The notes beneath the pieces are model-generated. The model was not told the DNA's origin, ran no database searches, and saw only the letters and a list, made by a program, of their open reading frames with translations. Of a stretch of 64,000 bases of DNA, positions 26,514-34,726 are shown piece after piece. How positions within the stretch are numbered: the first letter of the stretch is position 1; every line of letters begins with the position of its first letter. The position numbers and the translations under genes are program-made. This stretch comes from JAGQSZ01 sp049647585 (lineage in GTDB: Bacteria; Actinomycetota; Acidimicrobiia; Acidimicrobiales; Microtrichaceae), in the NCBI GenBank assembly GCA_049647585.1, contig JBARXY010000041.1, positions 124,001 through 188,000 of the forward strand. The letters run 5' to 3'.

Positions 26514-27060
26514 ATGAACCTGGATGGAGTACGGCAGCTCATCATGGAGTCCGACATCGACGACTGGCACGTGATCGGCTGCTGGGGAGCGAACAGCGGT
26601 CCATCATTCCTCGAGCACCATGGCGTGGAGTTCGGGCGACGGGTCGAGTGGGATCGAAGTTGACAGTCATGCACTCCGCGGCGTTTTCAGGCCGGACGTG
26701 TCGCTCGGAGTCGCATGGGGTCTCGAGTACATGTCGGGAGAGTCGTGGCAGGAGCCGTGGTCGACACGGCTCCCCGACTCCAACGTGTCCGGCTCCTGGG
26801 CTGACGTCCTATGGAACGGCATGCTCGTGGATCGAGAGCTGGTACTGAATGTCGACGGCGGCCGAGGCAAGCTCCCGGCGGGGCGCAAGCTCGGGGCGCC
26901 CAGTGCAACGGGGTCGTTGATGGACACAGAAGTGTTCGCCGAAGAGGTGTCGGAATGGCAGGCGGCCCTGGCACGACTAGTGCACTGCTTCGAGTCACCT
27001 GCGGAACGGTTCGATGAGTACATGACCCGGGCCGGCATCGTCGTGGTCCCAGCCACGTGA
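26514..27060 (+). pseudogene. Uncharacterised cargo protein with one frameshift
   Basis: The ATG at 26514, seven bases after GGGAGGG, starts 'MNLDGVRQLIMESDIDDWHV' and runs to a TGA at about 26661. Protein-like sequence then continues in the +1 frame (EVDSHALRGVFRPDVSLGVA, then WGLEYMSG...) to 27060. Joined, this gives about 181 residues. No known domain is recognised. The end overlaps the ATG of the protease gene (TGATG), so the two are translationally coupled. The shift near 26650 could be inactivating or a sequencing error. Confidence 0.55.
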
Positions 27061-27920
27061 TGCAAACGGAGAGACCCGAGGACTTCAATCTGCTTGCCGC
27101 CCTCGCCAGTCATGCGGACCGCACGGTCGAGAACTCGGTGCTACCCGTGTTCTTTCCGAACCTCCTCGGCAGAATGGCGCAGATCGGCTCAGGAGTGCTG
27201 CTGCGCATCGGCACCGAGCATTTCGTGTTGACCGCCTCGCACGTCTTCGATGACATCGGCACATACGGGATCGGCCTCGGCTCGCCAGAGCAGGGCCACC
27301 GCATTGACGCAGTAGGAGGCACAAGATTCTCAAAGGCGCGGGGTTCTTCGGGTACCCACCAGGACGATCCGATCGACGCTGCTGTGCTGCACGTCGGCTC
27401 GCCGCTGACCGAGGCCCAGCGCTCGGTCGCGGTCACGCTCGACAACCTCGACATAGACCCGGTCGACCAGCACCGCGACATGTACGCGACGATCGGCTAC
27501 CGGTCCAGGGCGACCAAGATCCGGGGCGGCAAGGCTCGGGTCTCCCCGGAGTGGCGAGCAACTCGCGAGGTCGTCGACGACTACGCGGCTCGCGGCTTCG
27601 ACCGGAGCTGGCAGCTTGCGGTCCGCTATGCGGAACTGGAAGCCAACGGGAAGTCGTGGCGCCCGTTCCCGAAGCCGGAAGGGATGAGCGGCGGAGCCAT
27701 CGTGCGCTTCGCTGGGCTGTCGACGCCCTCGCAGGTCCTACTCGTTCAATCTCCGAAGCCGCTGCTGTCCGCCGTCACCGTCGGTCACCGCAAAGGCGAG
27801 GGGAAGCATCGACCAGCGGTGCTGTGGGGAACTCGCGTCATGGTGCACCTTGCGCTGATCCGCGAGTATCTCCCTCAAACGCCCGGTCTCGAACCGTGGC
27901 TCGGACCTGCACCTGCCTGA
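27060..27920 (+). CDS. Trypsin-like serine protease
   Basis: This encodes 286 residues from the ATG that overlaps the previous stop. The chymotrypsin-fold triad is visible: H61 in VLTASHVFDD, D107 in DDPIDAAVLHV and S211 in EGMSGGAIVRF. 'IGSGVLLRIGTEHFVLTAS' is the first beta-barrel strand pair. There is no signal peptide or membrane helix, so it should act in the cytoplasm. Cytoplasmic trypsin-like peptidases in mobile islands are often effectors or activators in defence systems; here the partner is probably the coupled upstream protein. Confidence 0.8.
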   Translation: MQTERPEDFNLLAALASHADRTVENSVLPVFFPNLLGRMAQIGSGVLLRIGTEHFVLTASHVFDDIGTYGIGLGSPEQGHRIDAVGGTRFSKARGSSGTHQDDPIDAAVLHVGSPLTEAQRSVAVTLDNLDIDPVDQHRDMYATIGYRSRATKIRGGKARVSPEWRATREVVDDYAARGFDRSWQLAVRYAELEANGKSWRPFPKPEGMSGGAIVRFAGLSTPSQVLLVQSPKPLLSAVTVGHRKGEGKHRPAVLWGTRVMVHLALIREYLPQTPGLEPWLGPAPA

Positions 27921-27994
27921 GGCTCGAGCGGCGGAGCGGAGGGATCCGCGTTCGGCAGTCGAGCCGCAGCGGGGACACGCGTGTCGCCGCCCGA

Positions 27995-28348
27995 GTGTTG
28001 GATCGCGAAGCAGTCAGCGTCGCGTTCCACGTGGTCGAGCCGTCGAACGGTTCGAGGACGAACCTCGATCTGCGGTACGTCGCCACCACTTCACCTTCGC
28101 TGATCGGCGTGTGGGACGGCAGCGAGTTACTCGGACACGTCCGGGGTGAGAACCAGAACGACGTCAAGCTCCTTCTTGAGATCGGTCTGCCGCTCGCAGT
28201 AGCGACGAACGACAGCCAGCAGCTGACCATCCGTCTCGTAGACATAGCCGACAACGACCCACCGGCAGACCAGCCCCTCGGCTCTGCGGACCCCGCGGCT
28301 GTAGTTCGGAGGGTCGTCGGCTCTGCCGGAAGACTCAGTCGTGACTGA
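27995..28348 (+). CDS. Small hypothetical protein
   Basis: The frame from GTG at 27995 gives 117 residues with protein-like composition ('VSVAFHVVEPSNGSRTNLDL', 'SLIGVWDGSELLGHVRGE'). It occupies the gap between the protease and the TIGR02391 gene on the same strand. No domain is recognised. The start is uncertain because the frame is open further upstream, where it overlaps the protease gene, and the ribosome-binding site (GGGGA) is weak. Confidence 0.4.
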   Translation: MLDREAVSVAFHVVEPSNGSRTNLDLRYVATTSPSLIGVWDGSELLGHVRGENQNDVKLLLEIGLPLAVATNDSQQLTIRLVDIADNDPPADQPLGSADPAAVVRRVVGSAGRLSRD

Positions 28349-28387
28349 GAGCCTTCGTGAACTCCGTCCACTGAAACAGGAGGAGAG

Positions 28388-29185
28388 ATGGGCAAGCACA
28401 TTCCTGAGTTCGACTCCGCAGTCATCGATGGCGTGTCGAAGGCGATCGGCGAAGCGTTCAGCGGAACGGAACTGACGCCGCTGATGCGAACAGCGGGTCT
28501 GATAGATCCAGGAGAAGGAACGAAGTGGAAGCGGATCCGGTCCGGACTCGAGCAGACCCAGGTGGGCCGTCGATCGGGGCAGGGGTTGGTCAACCTGGTC
28601 TCGGTGTCCTGCAAGCCTGCACGGTGGGTCGGGAAACCGTCCGAGTTCGCAGACCTCCGACGAACGGTGAACCAGCCTCTCGCGTTCGCCGGCATCCGAG
28701 TGGACGAGACCGGGCAGATCCGGAGTCAGAGCGCCGCCACGTCGCTGGATGACATCGCCCACCTCACCCAGCACATGCGAGACGAGCTGCGCCGACGAGG
28801 CGGACACGACGAAGTGTTCCGGTACTGCACACCAGAGCCGATCGCAGAAGACTGCTTCGGCGCGGTATTCGAGAGCGTGAAGGGACTGTCCGATCGCATC
28901 AGGTCGATGACCGGCGATGGCGACGACGGCGCCCGCCTCGTACAGAACGTGTTCGAAGGCGACAACCCGGTGCTCGTGTTCAACCCCTGGGAGACAGGGT
29001 CACAGAAGGACGAACAGCGGGGACTCGCCAACATCATGAAGGGAATCTTCGGTGCGTTCCGGAACCCTCTCGCTCACGAGCCACGGATCCACTGGGCCAT
29101 CGACCAAGCGGACGCACTCGATCTGCTCACGACGCTCTCTCTGTTGCACCGTCGCCTCGACGGGGCGGTGAGACGACCTCGATAA
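28388..29185 (+). CDS. TIGR02391 family protein (Hypoth_Ymh)
   Basis: This encodes 265 residues; the ATG follows AGGAGGAG closely. The C-terminal signature 'NPWETGSQKDEQRGLANIMK' followed by GIFGAFRNPLAHE and 'DALDLLTTLSLLHRRLD' identifies the TIGR02391 family. R..P.AHE resembles HEPN-type RNase motifs (Rx4-6H), so an RNA-cleaving role is possible. Families of this kind are common in mobile and defence loci. The N terminus (1-110) is less characteristic. Confidence 0.75.
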   Translation: MGKHIPEFDSAVIDGVSKAIGEAFSGTELTPLMRTAGLIDPGEGTKWKRIRSGLEQTQVGRRSGQGLVNLVSVSCKPARWVGKPSEFADLRRTVNQPLAFAGIRVDETGQIRSQSAATSLDDIAHLTQHMRDELRRRGGHDEVFRYCTPEPIAEDCFGAVFESVKGLSDRIRSMTGDGDDGARLVQNVFEGDNPVLVFNPWETGSQKDEQRGLANIMKGIFGAFRNPLAHEPRIHWAIDQADALDLLTTLSLLHRRLDGAVRRPR

Positions 29186-29241
29186 AGGTAGAGACCCTCG
29201 AGCCCAGAGCGGCTGGAACACACGAGAAACGAGAGCGACGA

Positions 29242-29907
29242 GTGACGGAAACAATCCACGACCTCATCCGCTTCAACCGGGAACCAACCGAGTCTCAGCC
29301 CATCGGATGGAATCGGAAGATCTGGCAGAAGCTGTGGGACGACGAACCTGCGATACCGGCGGTGGAGGCGCTCGACCTGATCGATGCAGAGGTCCGCGGT
29401 GCTGGCAACGGAACGATGCGGCGGAGCTGGATCAGGAGCCTTGCCGACGGCGACGCGCTCGTGGTCCTGGCAGCTTCCACCATCTGGGGCTACGGGAACT
29501 ACGTCCGCTTCGGCAGGCCTGCCCTGAAAGCGATGCTCGGCACGCCCGGGGCGGCGGCGATAGTGGGTGACATCGTCGAACAGTCCCGCCGGTCGCCGGC
29601 TGCCGGATTCTCAGCGCTGTTCGCGGACGGCAGTCCGAGGATCTCCCGGCTAGGAATCGCATTCGGCACGAAGGTCGTTCACTTCGCCGGCTACGACTTC
29701 GCGACGCCCAAACCGCTCATCCTCGACAAGCGAGTCTTCCGGTCAGCACAGCGACTCGGGATCGGCCAGGTTCCCGATCCTGAGCGATTCGCTACCGGTG
29801 AGCAGTACCAGGGCTACTGCGACTGGGCAGCCCAGGTTGCCGCTACGCACGGCGTCGAACCCGAGGCCGTCGAGTACGCATTGTTCGCTGCTGGGGGGGA
29901 CCGATGA
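29242..29907 (+). CDS. 8-oxoguanine-DNA-glycosylase OGG-fold protein
   Basis: This encodes 221 residues from a GTG start. 'IWGYGNYVRFGRPALKAML' and 'ISRLGIAFGTKVVHFAGYD' with 'KPLILDKRVFRSAQRLGI' and the C-terminal 'YCDWAAQVAATHGVEPEAV' follow the order seen in actinobacterial proteins annotated as OGG-fold proteins, a helix-hairpin-helix-like glycosylase fold. Lys in LDKRV sits where the catalytic Lys/Asp region is expected. Its target and whether it cleaves DNA are unknown. It lies 56 bp after the TIGR02391 gene. Confidence 0.65.
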   Translation: MTETIHDLIRFNREPTESQPIGWNRKIWQKLWDDEPAIPAVEALDLIDAEVRGAGNGTMRRSWIRSLADGDALVVLAASTIWGYGNYVRFGRPALKAMLGTPGAAAIVGDIVEQSRRSPAAGFSALFADGSPRISRLGIAFGTKVVHFAGYDFATPKPLILDKRVFRSAQRLGIGQVPDPERFATGEQYQGYCDWAAQVAATHGVEPEAVEYALFAAGGDR

Positions 29908-30106
29908 TCGGCGTCGGCCCGCAGCACAATCAGGTCTCTCGCTCTCGATCGTCGCTAGGCGCCCGGGCCACCGACCCAATCCTCAGGCCGAACTTGCGGC
30001 CGGCTTAGCGGGGACCGGCGAGCGGTCAGACGTTCCGGTAGCGGTCGACCGATCGCCCATTCCGCGCGTGGCACCATGTGGCAGGGAGACAGAGGGGTGT
30101 ACGGCG

Positions 30107-30541
30107 GTGTTGGCTTCTTTCGATTGGAATCCGGTGATTGCGGCGGCGGCCGGCGTCATTGGCGCGCTTATCGGCGGTCTCACGACGCTGGCGGTGTCAC
30201 GGCAATCGTGGAACAGAACGCTGACTCTCGAGATTGTCGACGAAGTCGCCCAGATCACCGCTATTGCATGGAACGACGTCGAGTGGCGGGATGCCCAACA
30301 GATAGAAACCCGCGTACGATTCAGGCTCGCGATCTTGGGAATCAGCGAAGCGGCAGCCGACAACTTGTTCTCGGCCGCTCGAGCGTGTCGATCTAGCTTG
30401 ATCGAACAGGAGGACGACGGTGGAATCGGACCTGAAGGCGAGATCGGTCTGAGGACGGAGCTTGTTGAACGTCTCGACGGCGCACAGCGCGCCTTGAGCC
30501 GTGAGCTGGCAAAGCTGCGGCGCCGCCCGGCGAATCCCTAG
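30107..30541 (+). CDS. Small protein with one N-terminal membrane helix
   Basis: This encodes 144 residues from GTG at 30107, about nine bases after GAGGGG. Residues 9-30 (VIAAAAGVIGALIGGLTTLA) form a membrane helix; the rest is a charged, probably helical cytoplasmic domain with 'LTLEIVDEVAQITAIAWNDV' and 'LRTELVERLDGAQRALSREL'. No family is recognised. It is on the same strand between the OGG-fold and deaminase genes; such small helix-anchored proteins are often membrane effectors, but nothing proves this here. Confidence 0.6.
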   Translation: MLASFDWNPVIAAAAGVIGALIGGLTTLAVSRQSWNRTLTLEIVDEVAQITAIAWNDVEWRDAQQIETRVRFRLAILGISEAAADNLFSAARACRSSLIEQEDDGGIGPEGEIGLRTELVERLDGAQRALSRELAKLRRRPANP

Positions 30542-30629
30542 GAGCGAGGCGAGCTGGCTGCGACAGGCTGGCGCCTTCAGCTGCACCGCAGCTGACCCGA
30601 CAATCGCACCACAACCACGAGGACTGACC

Positions 30630-31496
30630 GTGAGCATCCGTCGAACCGATCCATCAGATGACGACCTGCGATGGATGAGGGTTGCCTACGAAGAGGCCGA
30701 GCGCTGTATGAGCCTCGATGATCCCCAATCCCCAAAGGTGGGCGTCGTCATTGTCGACCGAAACGGCGACGAATTGGCTCGAGCCCACCGGGGGGAGTTC
30801 GACGACGGCGACCACGCCGAGTTCTGCGCCCTGGTCAAGCTGGCCCATGGAGACAAGTCCAAGGTCGACGATGTCGACCTAAGCGGTGCAACCGTCTACA
30901 CGACGCTTGAGCCATGCACCTACCGAAACCCTCCCAAGATTCCGTGCGCGAATCGGCTAATCGATGCGGGGGTCTCGACTGTCTGGATAGGCCAGTACGA
31001 CCCCGATCCCAAGATCACAAAGCTCGGGTGGTCTCAGCTCCGCGACAACGGCGTAGCCCTGCATGATTTCGCGGAGGAGGTGAGAGGCGACATCTGCCAC
31101 CTGAACACCGTGTTCATCAGCCAGTTCACGCACGGAACTGGCCTCTCTGGCTCCGGGCGGTTCGACTACACGCAGCGGGCGGGCGTGTACACGATCCGGT
31201 CGTCGGATCTTCCCGATGCCGTTGAGTTCAAGACCAGCTGGGGCTCGATGAGCAGCTCCGGCGTGTACGCACTTGCTCGAGGAGGTCGCGTCGCCCACGC
31301 TCGCGAGGCACGAGACTTCATCGAGGTTGACGATCCCGGAACGTTTGACTTCGAGTCCCACTTCGCCTCGACCAGTGTCGGACAGATCGCTGTCTTCGAG
31401 CAGTCAGGGGGCTTCGCTCTCGTCAAGGTCGTGGGGGTGAAGGTCGACCCCTTTGTCCAGGTCGACGTCGAGTGGGAGCTACGACTCCCGGATTGA
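30630..31496 (+). CDS. RibD-like cytidine/pyrimidine deaminase-fold protein
   Basis: This encodes 288 residues from GTG at 30630 with ACGAGGA upstream. The zinc-deaminase motif is complete: H62-A-E64 in DHAEFCALV and two Cys in EPCTYRNPPKIPCANR (C96, C106), the spacing found in RibD-type deaminases. 'MRVAYEEAERCMSLDDPQSP' and 'VGVVIVDRNGDELARAHRGE' match the start of that domain. The last 110 residues ('FDYTQRAGVYTIRSSDLPDA') form an unidentified second domain. No riboflavin genes are near, so a role in nucleotide modification or depletion linked to the island is more likely than riboflavin synthesis (inference). It is the last cargo gene before the right end. Confidence 0.75.
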   Translation: MSIRRTDPSDDDLRWMRVAYEEAERCMSLDDPQSPKVGVVIVDRNGDELARAHRGEFDDGDHAEFCALVKLAHGDKSKVDDVDLSGATVYTTLEPCTYRNPPKIPCANRLIDAGVSTVWIGQYDPDPKITKLGWSQLRDNGVALHDFAEEVRGDICHLNTVFISQFTHGTGLSGSGRFDYTQRAGVYTIRSSDLPDAVEFKTSWGSMSSSGVYALARGGRVAHAREARDFIEVDDPGTFDFESHFASTSVGQIAVFEQSGGFALVKVVGVKVDPFVQVDVEWELRLPD

Positions 31497-31562
31497 CTCG
31501 CCCGCTCCGCTTGGTCCCTGTCGATTCAACGCCGCCACCGCGCCGAGGGCAGACCCACCCTC

Positions 31563-31691
31563 GCGTCTCACGGTTTGTCTCACGAAACTCTGGACGAGCA
31601 CGGATATTGGCGGTTGAATCACGTGAGACGTCGACGCAGAATCGTTGACAGGGCGGGCCTCGACGGACCTCGGTGGACAGATCAGCCACGA
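31563..31691. repeat. Right-end arm of the island
   Basis: This is the second copy of the sequence at 22771-22896. It carries GTCTCAC at 31565-31571 and 31577-31583 and inverted GTGAGAC at 31623-31629, and runs directly into the attR core. Confidence 0.8.
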
Positions 31692-31736
31692 CTTGTAAAC
31701 AGCAGGTCACCAGTTCAATTCTGGTCTCGGGCTCCA
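31692..31736 (+). other. attR with displaced 3' half of the original tRNA-Thr
   Basis: The block starts with the 17-base core identical to 10302-10318 and continues as a tRNA 3' half: T stem ACCAG/CTGGT with TTCAATT, acceptor strand CTCGGGC, T and an encoded CCA. It differs from the intact tRNA by seven substitutions that keep all pairs. It would be the original chromosomal 3' end. Confidence 0.85.
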
Positions 31737-31769
31737 CCAGAACCCCCGAAAAGATAGGGCTTCTTCGTG

Positions 31770-31955
31770 GCAGCCAAAGTTCGCTGAGTGCACGGTGGTC
31801 GGCTCGCAGCGAAGGTGCCGCTACGGAGTAGTCGGCGCGCCTCGGCTCGATAAACGGCACTAAGTCGAACTGCCGATGGATCTCTTCCTTGGAGCTGGGT
31901 TGGATGAACCCTCGTAGAAGTTCCAGGTAGACACAATGCTTGATCACGGTTCCAC
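31770..31955 (-). pseudogene. Possible remnant of a VapC-like PIN toxin
   Basis: The minus frame contains 'GTVIKHCVYLELLRGFIQPS' and 'HRQFDLVPFIEPRRADYSVA', which resembles the central part of PIN toxins (a helix followed by a DY..AA segment). There is no start codon, no N-terminal Asp strand and no C-terminal Asp. The rest of the 31497-32107 interval holds only the island end. This is a weak assignment. Confidence 0.35.
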
Positions 31956-32107
31956 GCGGCGACATCCCTGACGACGACCCAGACGGTCGCTGCGCCACGC
32001 GATGTGGAAGTAGCCGGTCGCTGCCGACCAACCATCTGGTTCGGACTGGCACGAGTCGATGCAATTTCGAGCGCAAGTAAGGTGCGAGCCGTGCTAGCAA
32101 TTCGGGC

Positions 32108-32989
32108 GTGGCGACAAAGGTGATGGCTCTCAAAAGAGATGACGCCTGTTCAGCATGCGCTGCACCGCTCGTCGCCGGAACCCGCGCGCAGTGGGACAAG
32201 GTGGCGAAGAACGTGACGTGCCTACCGTGCGTCGAGAACACCGCTGCTCCGCCAATTGCCATCCTGGCCGTGCCGCCACCATCTTCGACCGTCGAGCCCG
32301 ATCCGGTCGGCAGCGTGGCCGAGCTTCCACCGATCGATGTCGGCACCCCCGGGGCCTCGGCACAGAAGGAATTCGAACGACGCCACGCCAAACGGGAACA
32401 GAAGATTGAAGAGAAGTGGGGCACCGGCCGCCTCGGCCGGATGGCCAAATTCCTGTCGGACGATCCGCAGACCACCACGGCCTGGGCCAAGGGCGCTCAC
32501 GGTGAGGAGCGCGTTGCCGCCATTCTGAGCAAGCGTCTCGCCGAGGACGCGGTGTTGCTTCATGACCGTAAGGTCCCCAAGACTAGGGGAAATATCGACC
32601 ACATCGCCGTCGCCCCGAGCGGAGTGTGGATCATCGACGCCAAGAAGTACACCGGAAAGGTCGAGAAGCGAGACGTCGGCGGCTTCTTTAAAACCGACCT
32701 CCGGCTCTATGTCGGCGGACGTGATCGCAGCAAATCGGTTGAGGGTCTGCAGTGGCAGGTCGACGCTGTGCGAAGTGTGCTCGAGGACGAAGCAATCCCC
32801 GTCTACCCCTCGCTGAGCTTCGTCGGAGCAGAATGGCCGATGTTCTTCGCCAAGCCGTTCCAACTGAAGGGTGTGTGGATCAGTTGGCCCGCCAAGCTCG
32901 CCGAGTTGGTACTCGACGACGGCCCACTCTCGATCGATGAGGTCGACCGGATTGCACGACTGCTCTCGCACCGCCTTCCGGCCAACTGA
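32108..32989 (+). CDS. NERD-domain protein (nuclease-related)
   Basis: This encodes 293 residues. A Cys-rich N terminus (CSACAAPLVAGTRAQWD ... CLPC) looks like a small zinc knuckle. After a Pro-rich linker, residues about 135-230 form the NERD domain: 'KGAHGEERVAAIL', 'VLLHDRKVPKTRGNIDHIAV', 'GVWIIDAKKYTGKV' with D and DxK as in restriction-type nucleases. Proteins of this kind are probably DNA- or RNA-processing enzymes. It is the first intact gene outside the island. The start may be GTG 32108 or ATG 32123; neither has a good ribosome-binding site. Confidence 0.85.
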   Translation: MATKVMALKRDDACSACAAPLVAGTRAQWDKVAKNVTCLPCVENTAAPPIAILAVPPPSSTVEPDPVGSVAELPPIDVGTPGASAQKEFERRHAKREQKIEEKWGTGRLGRMAKFLSDDPQTTTAWAKGAHGEERVAAILSKRLAEDAVLLHDRKVPKTRGNIDHIAVAPSGVWIIDAKKYTGKVEKRDVGGFFKTDLRLYVGGRDRSKSVEGLQWQVDAVRSVLEDEAIPVYPSLSFVGAEWPMFFAKPFQLKGVWISWPAKLAELVLDDGPLSIDEVDRIARLLSHRLPAN

Positions 32990-33116
32990 TCCGGCGGGTA
33001 TCAGCTGCGCTGAGCAACAGTGCAACAAGGGCCACTCCACCCGGACCTGGCTGAAGTTTCTGAGCCACGCACGCTGTCGCGGACGGCAGCATGCCCCGTG
33101 AACACCCTCTAGCAGG

Positions 33117-33581
33117 TCACTCTTGGGGTGACACCCATGCGACGGCACGCGGTTGACGCGATCGTTGCCAACGCTCAACTGCCATGGCTCCGGACCCTCC
33201 ACAGGCCACCAGGCCAAGAGCCAACAGCAACCCTGCGATCCGACTGGGCCAGCGCACGACGCACACATCACTCGGATCCATGCAGAACCCTCCAAAATGC
33301 ACGAACGAGGTAGGCCACATCAACATGATGACCGCAGCCACCTACACGACCATGCCTACTATCCGCCACGCCGCGCCCCGGCCCACGGTGCCTCCCTCGG
33401 CAAGTGCGGCAATGACCATCGCTGGCACTCCGACCACAACGAGCAGGATCCAGTTGAATATCGGTAGACCGGCGGTAAACCCCACTTCTGGAGCACCCCA
33501 CATGCCGAGTCCCGCCAGCCACGATGCGACCACCGCGCACCCCGCAGCAAACCAGGACAACACCCGCACTTGTCTACGCAT
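33117..33581 (-). pseudogene. Multi-helix membrane protein interrupted by an in-frame TAG
   Basis: The ATG at 33581 starts a hydrophobic protein ('VLSWFAAGCAVVASWLAGLG', 'FNWILLVVVGVPAMVIAAL'). A TAG at 33342-33344 stops it after VGMVV, and the same frame continues with further helices (VAAVIMLMWPTSFVHFGGF, AGLLLALGLVACGG) to 33117. Without the stop it would be about 154 residues with four helices. The family is unknown. Confidence 0.5.
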
Positions 33582-33722
33582 TCAACGATCATGTCCCACC
33601 AGCTGCCCGACGACGAGGCCTTACAGAATGATTGCGGACGCGTGCGATCGAGGTCTCACTGTCCCACCGCCTTCCTACCCTGCTTCTCCGCACCACAGCG
33701 GTGCACGACAAGGAGCTGGGAA

Positions 33723-34106
33723 ATGACCAACGAGATCACGACGAAGATTCAGGTGATCGCAGTATTCGACCCAGGCGGCAAGGGTGGCGACTTCGCCTAC
33801 ACCGTCGGCCTGGCGAACCTCGGAATCGCCGAGCTGCACCTTTGGGCCCGGCCCACACATGCCTGCGACCCAGCTGCTGACTTCTGCCTGTCGGCACAGG
33901 ACATGGGCCATCTGCTCAACAACTGGGCCGGGCAGCACCTGGACGGCGACCTGGATGTCGGGAGCACCTTCACCTTCGACTTCGACGACGGCGCGGCGAA
34001 GGGCCACTTCACGGCTAGCGACCTAGTCCCGGCATTGAGTGTCGACGCCTTCATGGCGGGCGACGACACGCCGGTCATTCCGATGCGCTGGAGCTTGGAG
34101 CGCTGA
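33723..34106 (+). CDS. DUF4262-like small protein
   Basis: This encodes 127 residues from the ATG after AAGGAGCTGGGAA. 'GKGGDFAYTVGLANLGIAEL' resembles the N-terminal 'fxYTvGL' signature of DUF4262 proteins, which have no known function. 'STFTFDFDDGAAKGHFTASD' and 'TPVIPMRWSLER' complete a compact domain. It is convergent with the macro-domain gene. Confidence 0.55.
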   Translation: MTNEITTKIQVIAVFDPGGKGGDFAYTVGLANLGIAELHLWARPTHACDPAADFCLSAQDMGHLLNNWAGQHLDGDLDVGSTFTFDFDDGAAKGHFTASDLVPALSVDAFMAGDDTPVIPMRWSLER

Positions 34107-34137
34107 GTCTCACGATGTGGGCAGTTCGTTGGGGGCG

Positions 34138-34629
34138 CTAGACAAGCTCAGCGTCGAGCAGACCGAGCGTTGCGTCGTCGAAAGCAACCAATTCACAACG
34201 CTCGACCGAGGTGGGCTGCAGCGATTTCAATGTGGTCACTGCGGTGTGCGCGGCGAGCTCGGCGGGGAAGCCGTAGATACCCGTCGAGATGGCAGGGAAC
34301 GCCATCGACTTCGCCCCGAGTTCGTCCGCCACCTCGACCGAGCGCTTGTACGCGCTCGCCAGCAGGTCGACCTCGTCTTGGTCGCTACCCCAAACCGGTC
34401 CAACCGCATGGATGACCCATCTGGCCGCGAGGTGGAAGCCGTCGGTGGCTACCGCATCGCCGGTGGCACACGATCCGATTCGCGCGCACGCGACGGCAAG
34501 CTCCGGTCCAGCGGCCCGGTGGATCGCACCGCACACTCCACCGCCGGGCAGCAGCTGTTCGTTGGCCGCGTTCACGATTGCGTCGACGTCGAGGGTGGTG
34601 ATGTCGCCCAGCCATGCCTCAATCTGCAT
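34138..34629 (-). CDS. Macro-domain ADP-ribose-binding protein
   Basis: This encodes 163 residues. 'GDITTLDVDAIVNAANEQLL' and 'GGGVCGAIHRAAGPEL' are the ADP-ribose-binding loops of macro domains, and 'FPAISTGIYGFP' is the second phosphate-binding loop. Members remove acetyl or ADP-ribosyl groups from O-acetyl-ADP-ribose or proteins. It is full-length for a single-domain macro protein. The ATG has AAGGAT six bases upstream. An ADP-ribosylglycohydrolase is encoded later in the window, but the two are far apart. Confidence 0.92.
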   Translation of the reverse strand: MQIEAWLGDITTLDVDAIVNAANEQLLPGGGVCGAIHRAAGPELAVACARIGSCATGDAVATDGFHLAARWVIHAVGPVWGSDQDEVDLLASAYKRSVEVADELGAKSMAFPAISTGIYGFPAELAAHTAVTTLKSLQPTSVERCELVAFDDATLGLLDAELV

Positions 34630-34726
34630 GAGGACATCCTTGTGCAGATGCCGGTTGGTGGCAGCGCGCTGAGGGTCACCGCTGAGAAGAAGCGCGAACC
34701 GCTAGGGCGGCGTCATTCTTGAATGG

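Noticed and set aside
10271..31736. Prophage
   Set aside because: The integrase, relaxases and defence-like cargo are present, but no capsid, tail, terminase, portal or lysis genes.
31423..32490. 355-residue minus-strand open frame across the island end
   Set aside because: It runs through attR and non-coding DNA and is antisense to the NERD gene; only a short internal part resembles a PIN toxin and is listed as a possible remnant.
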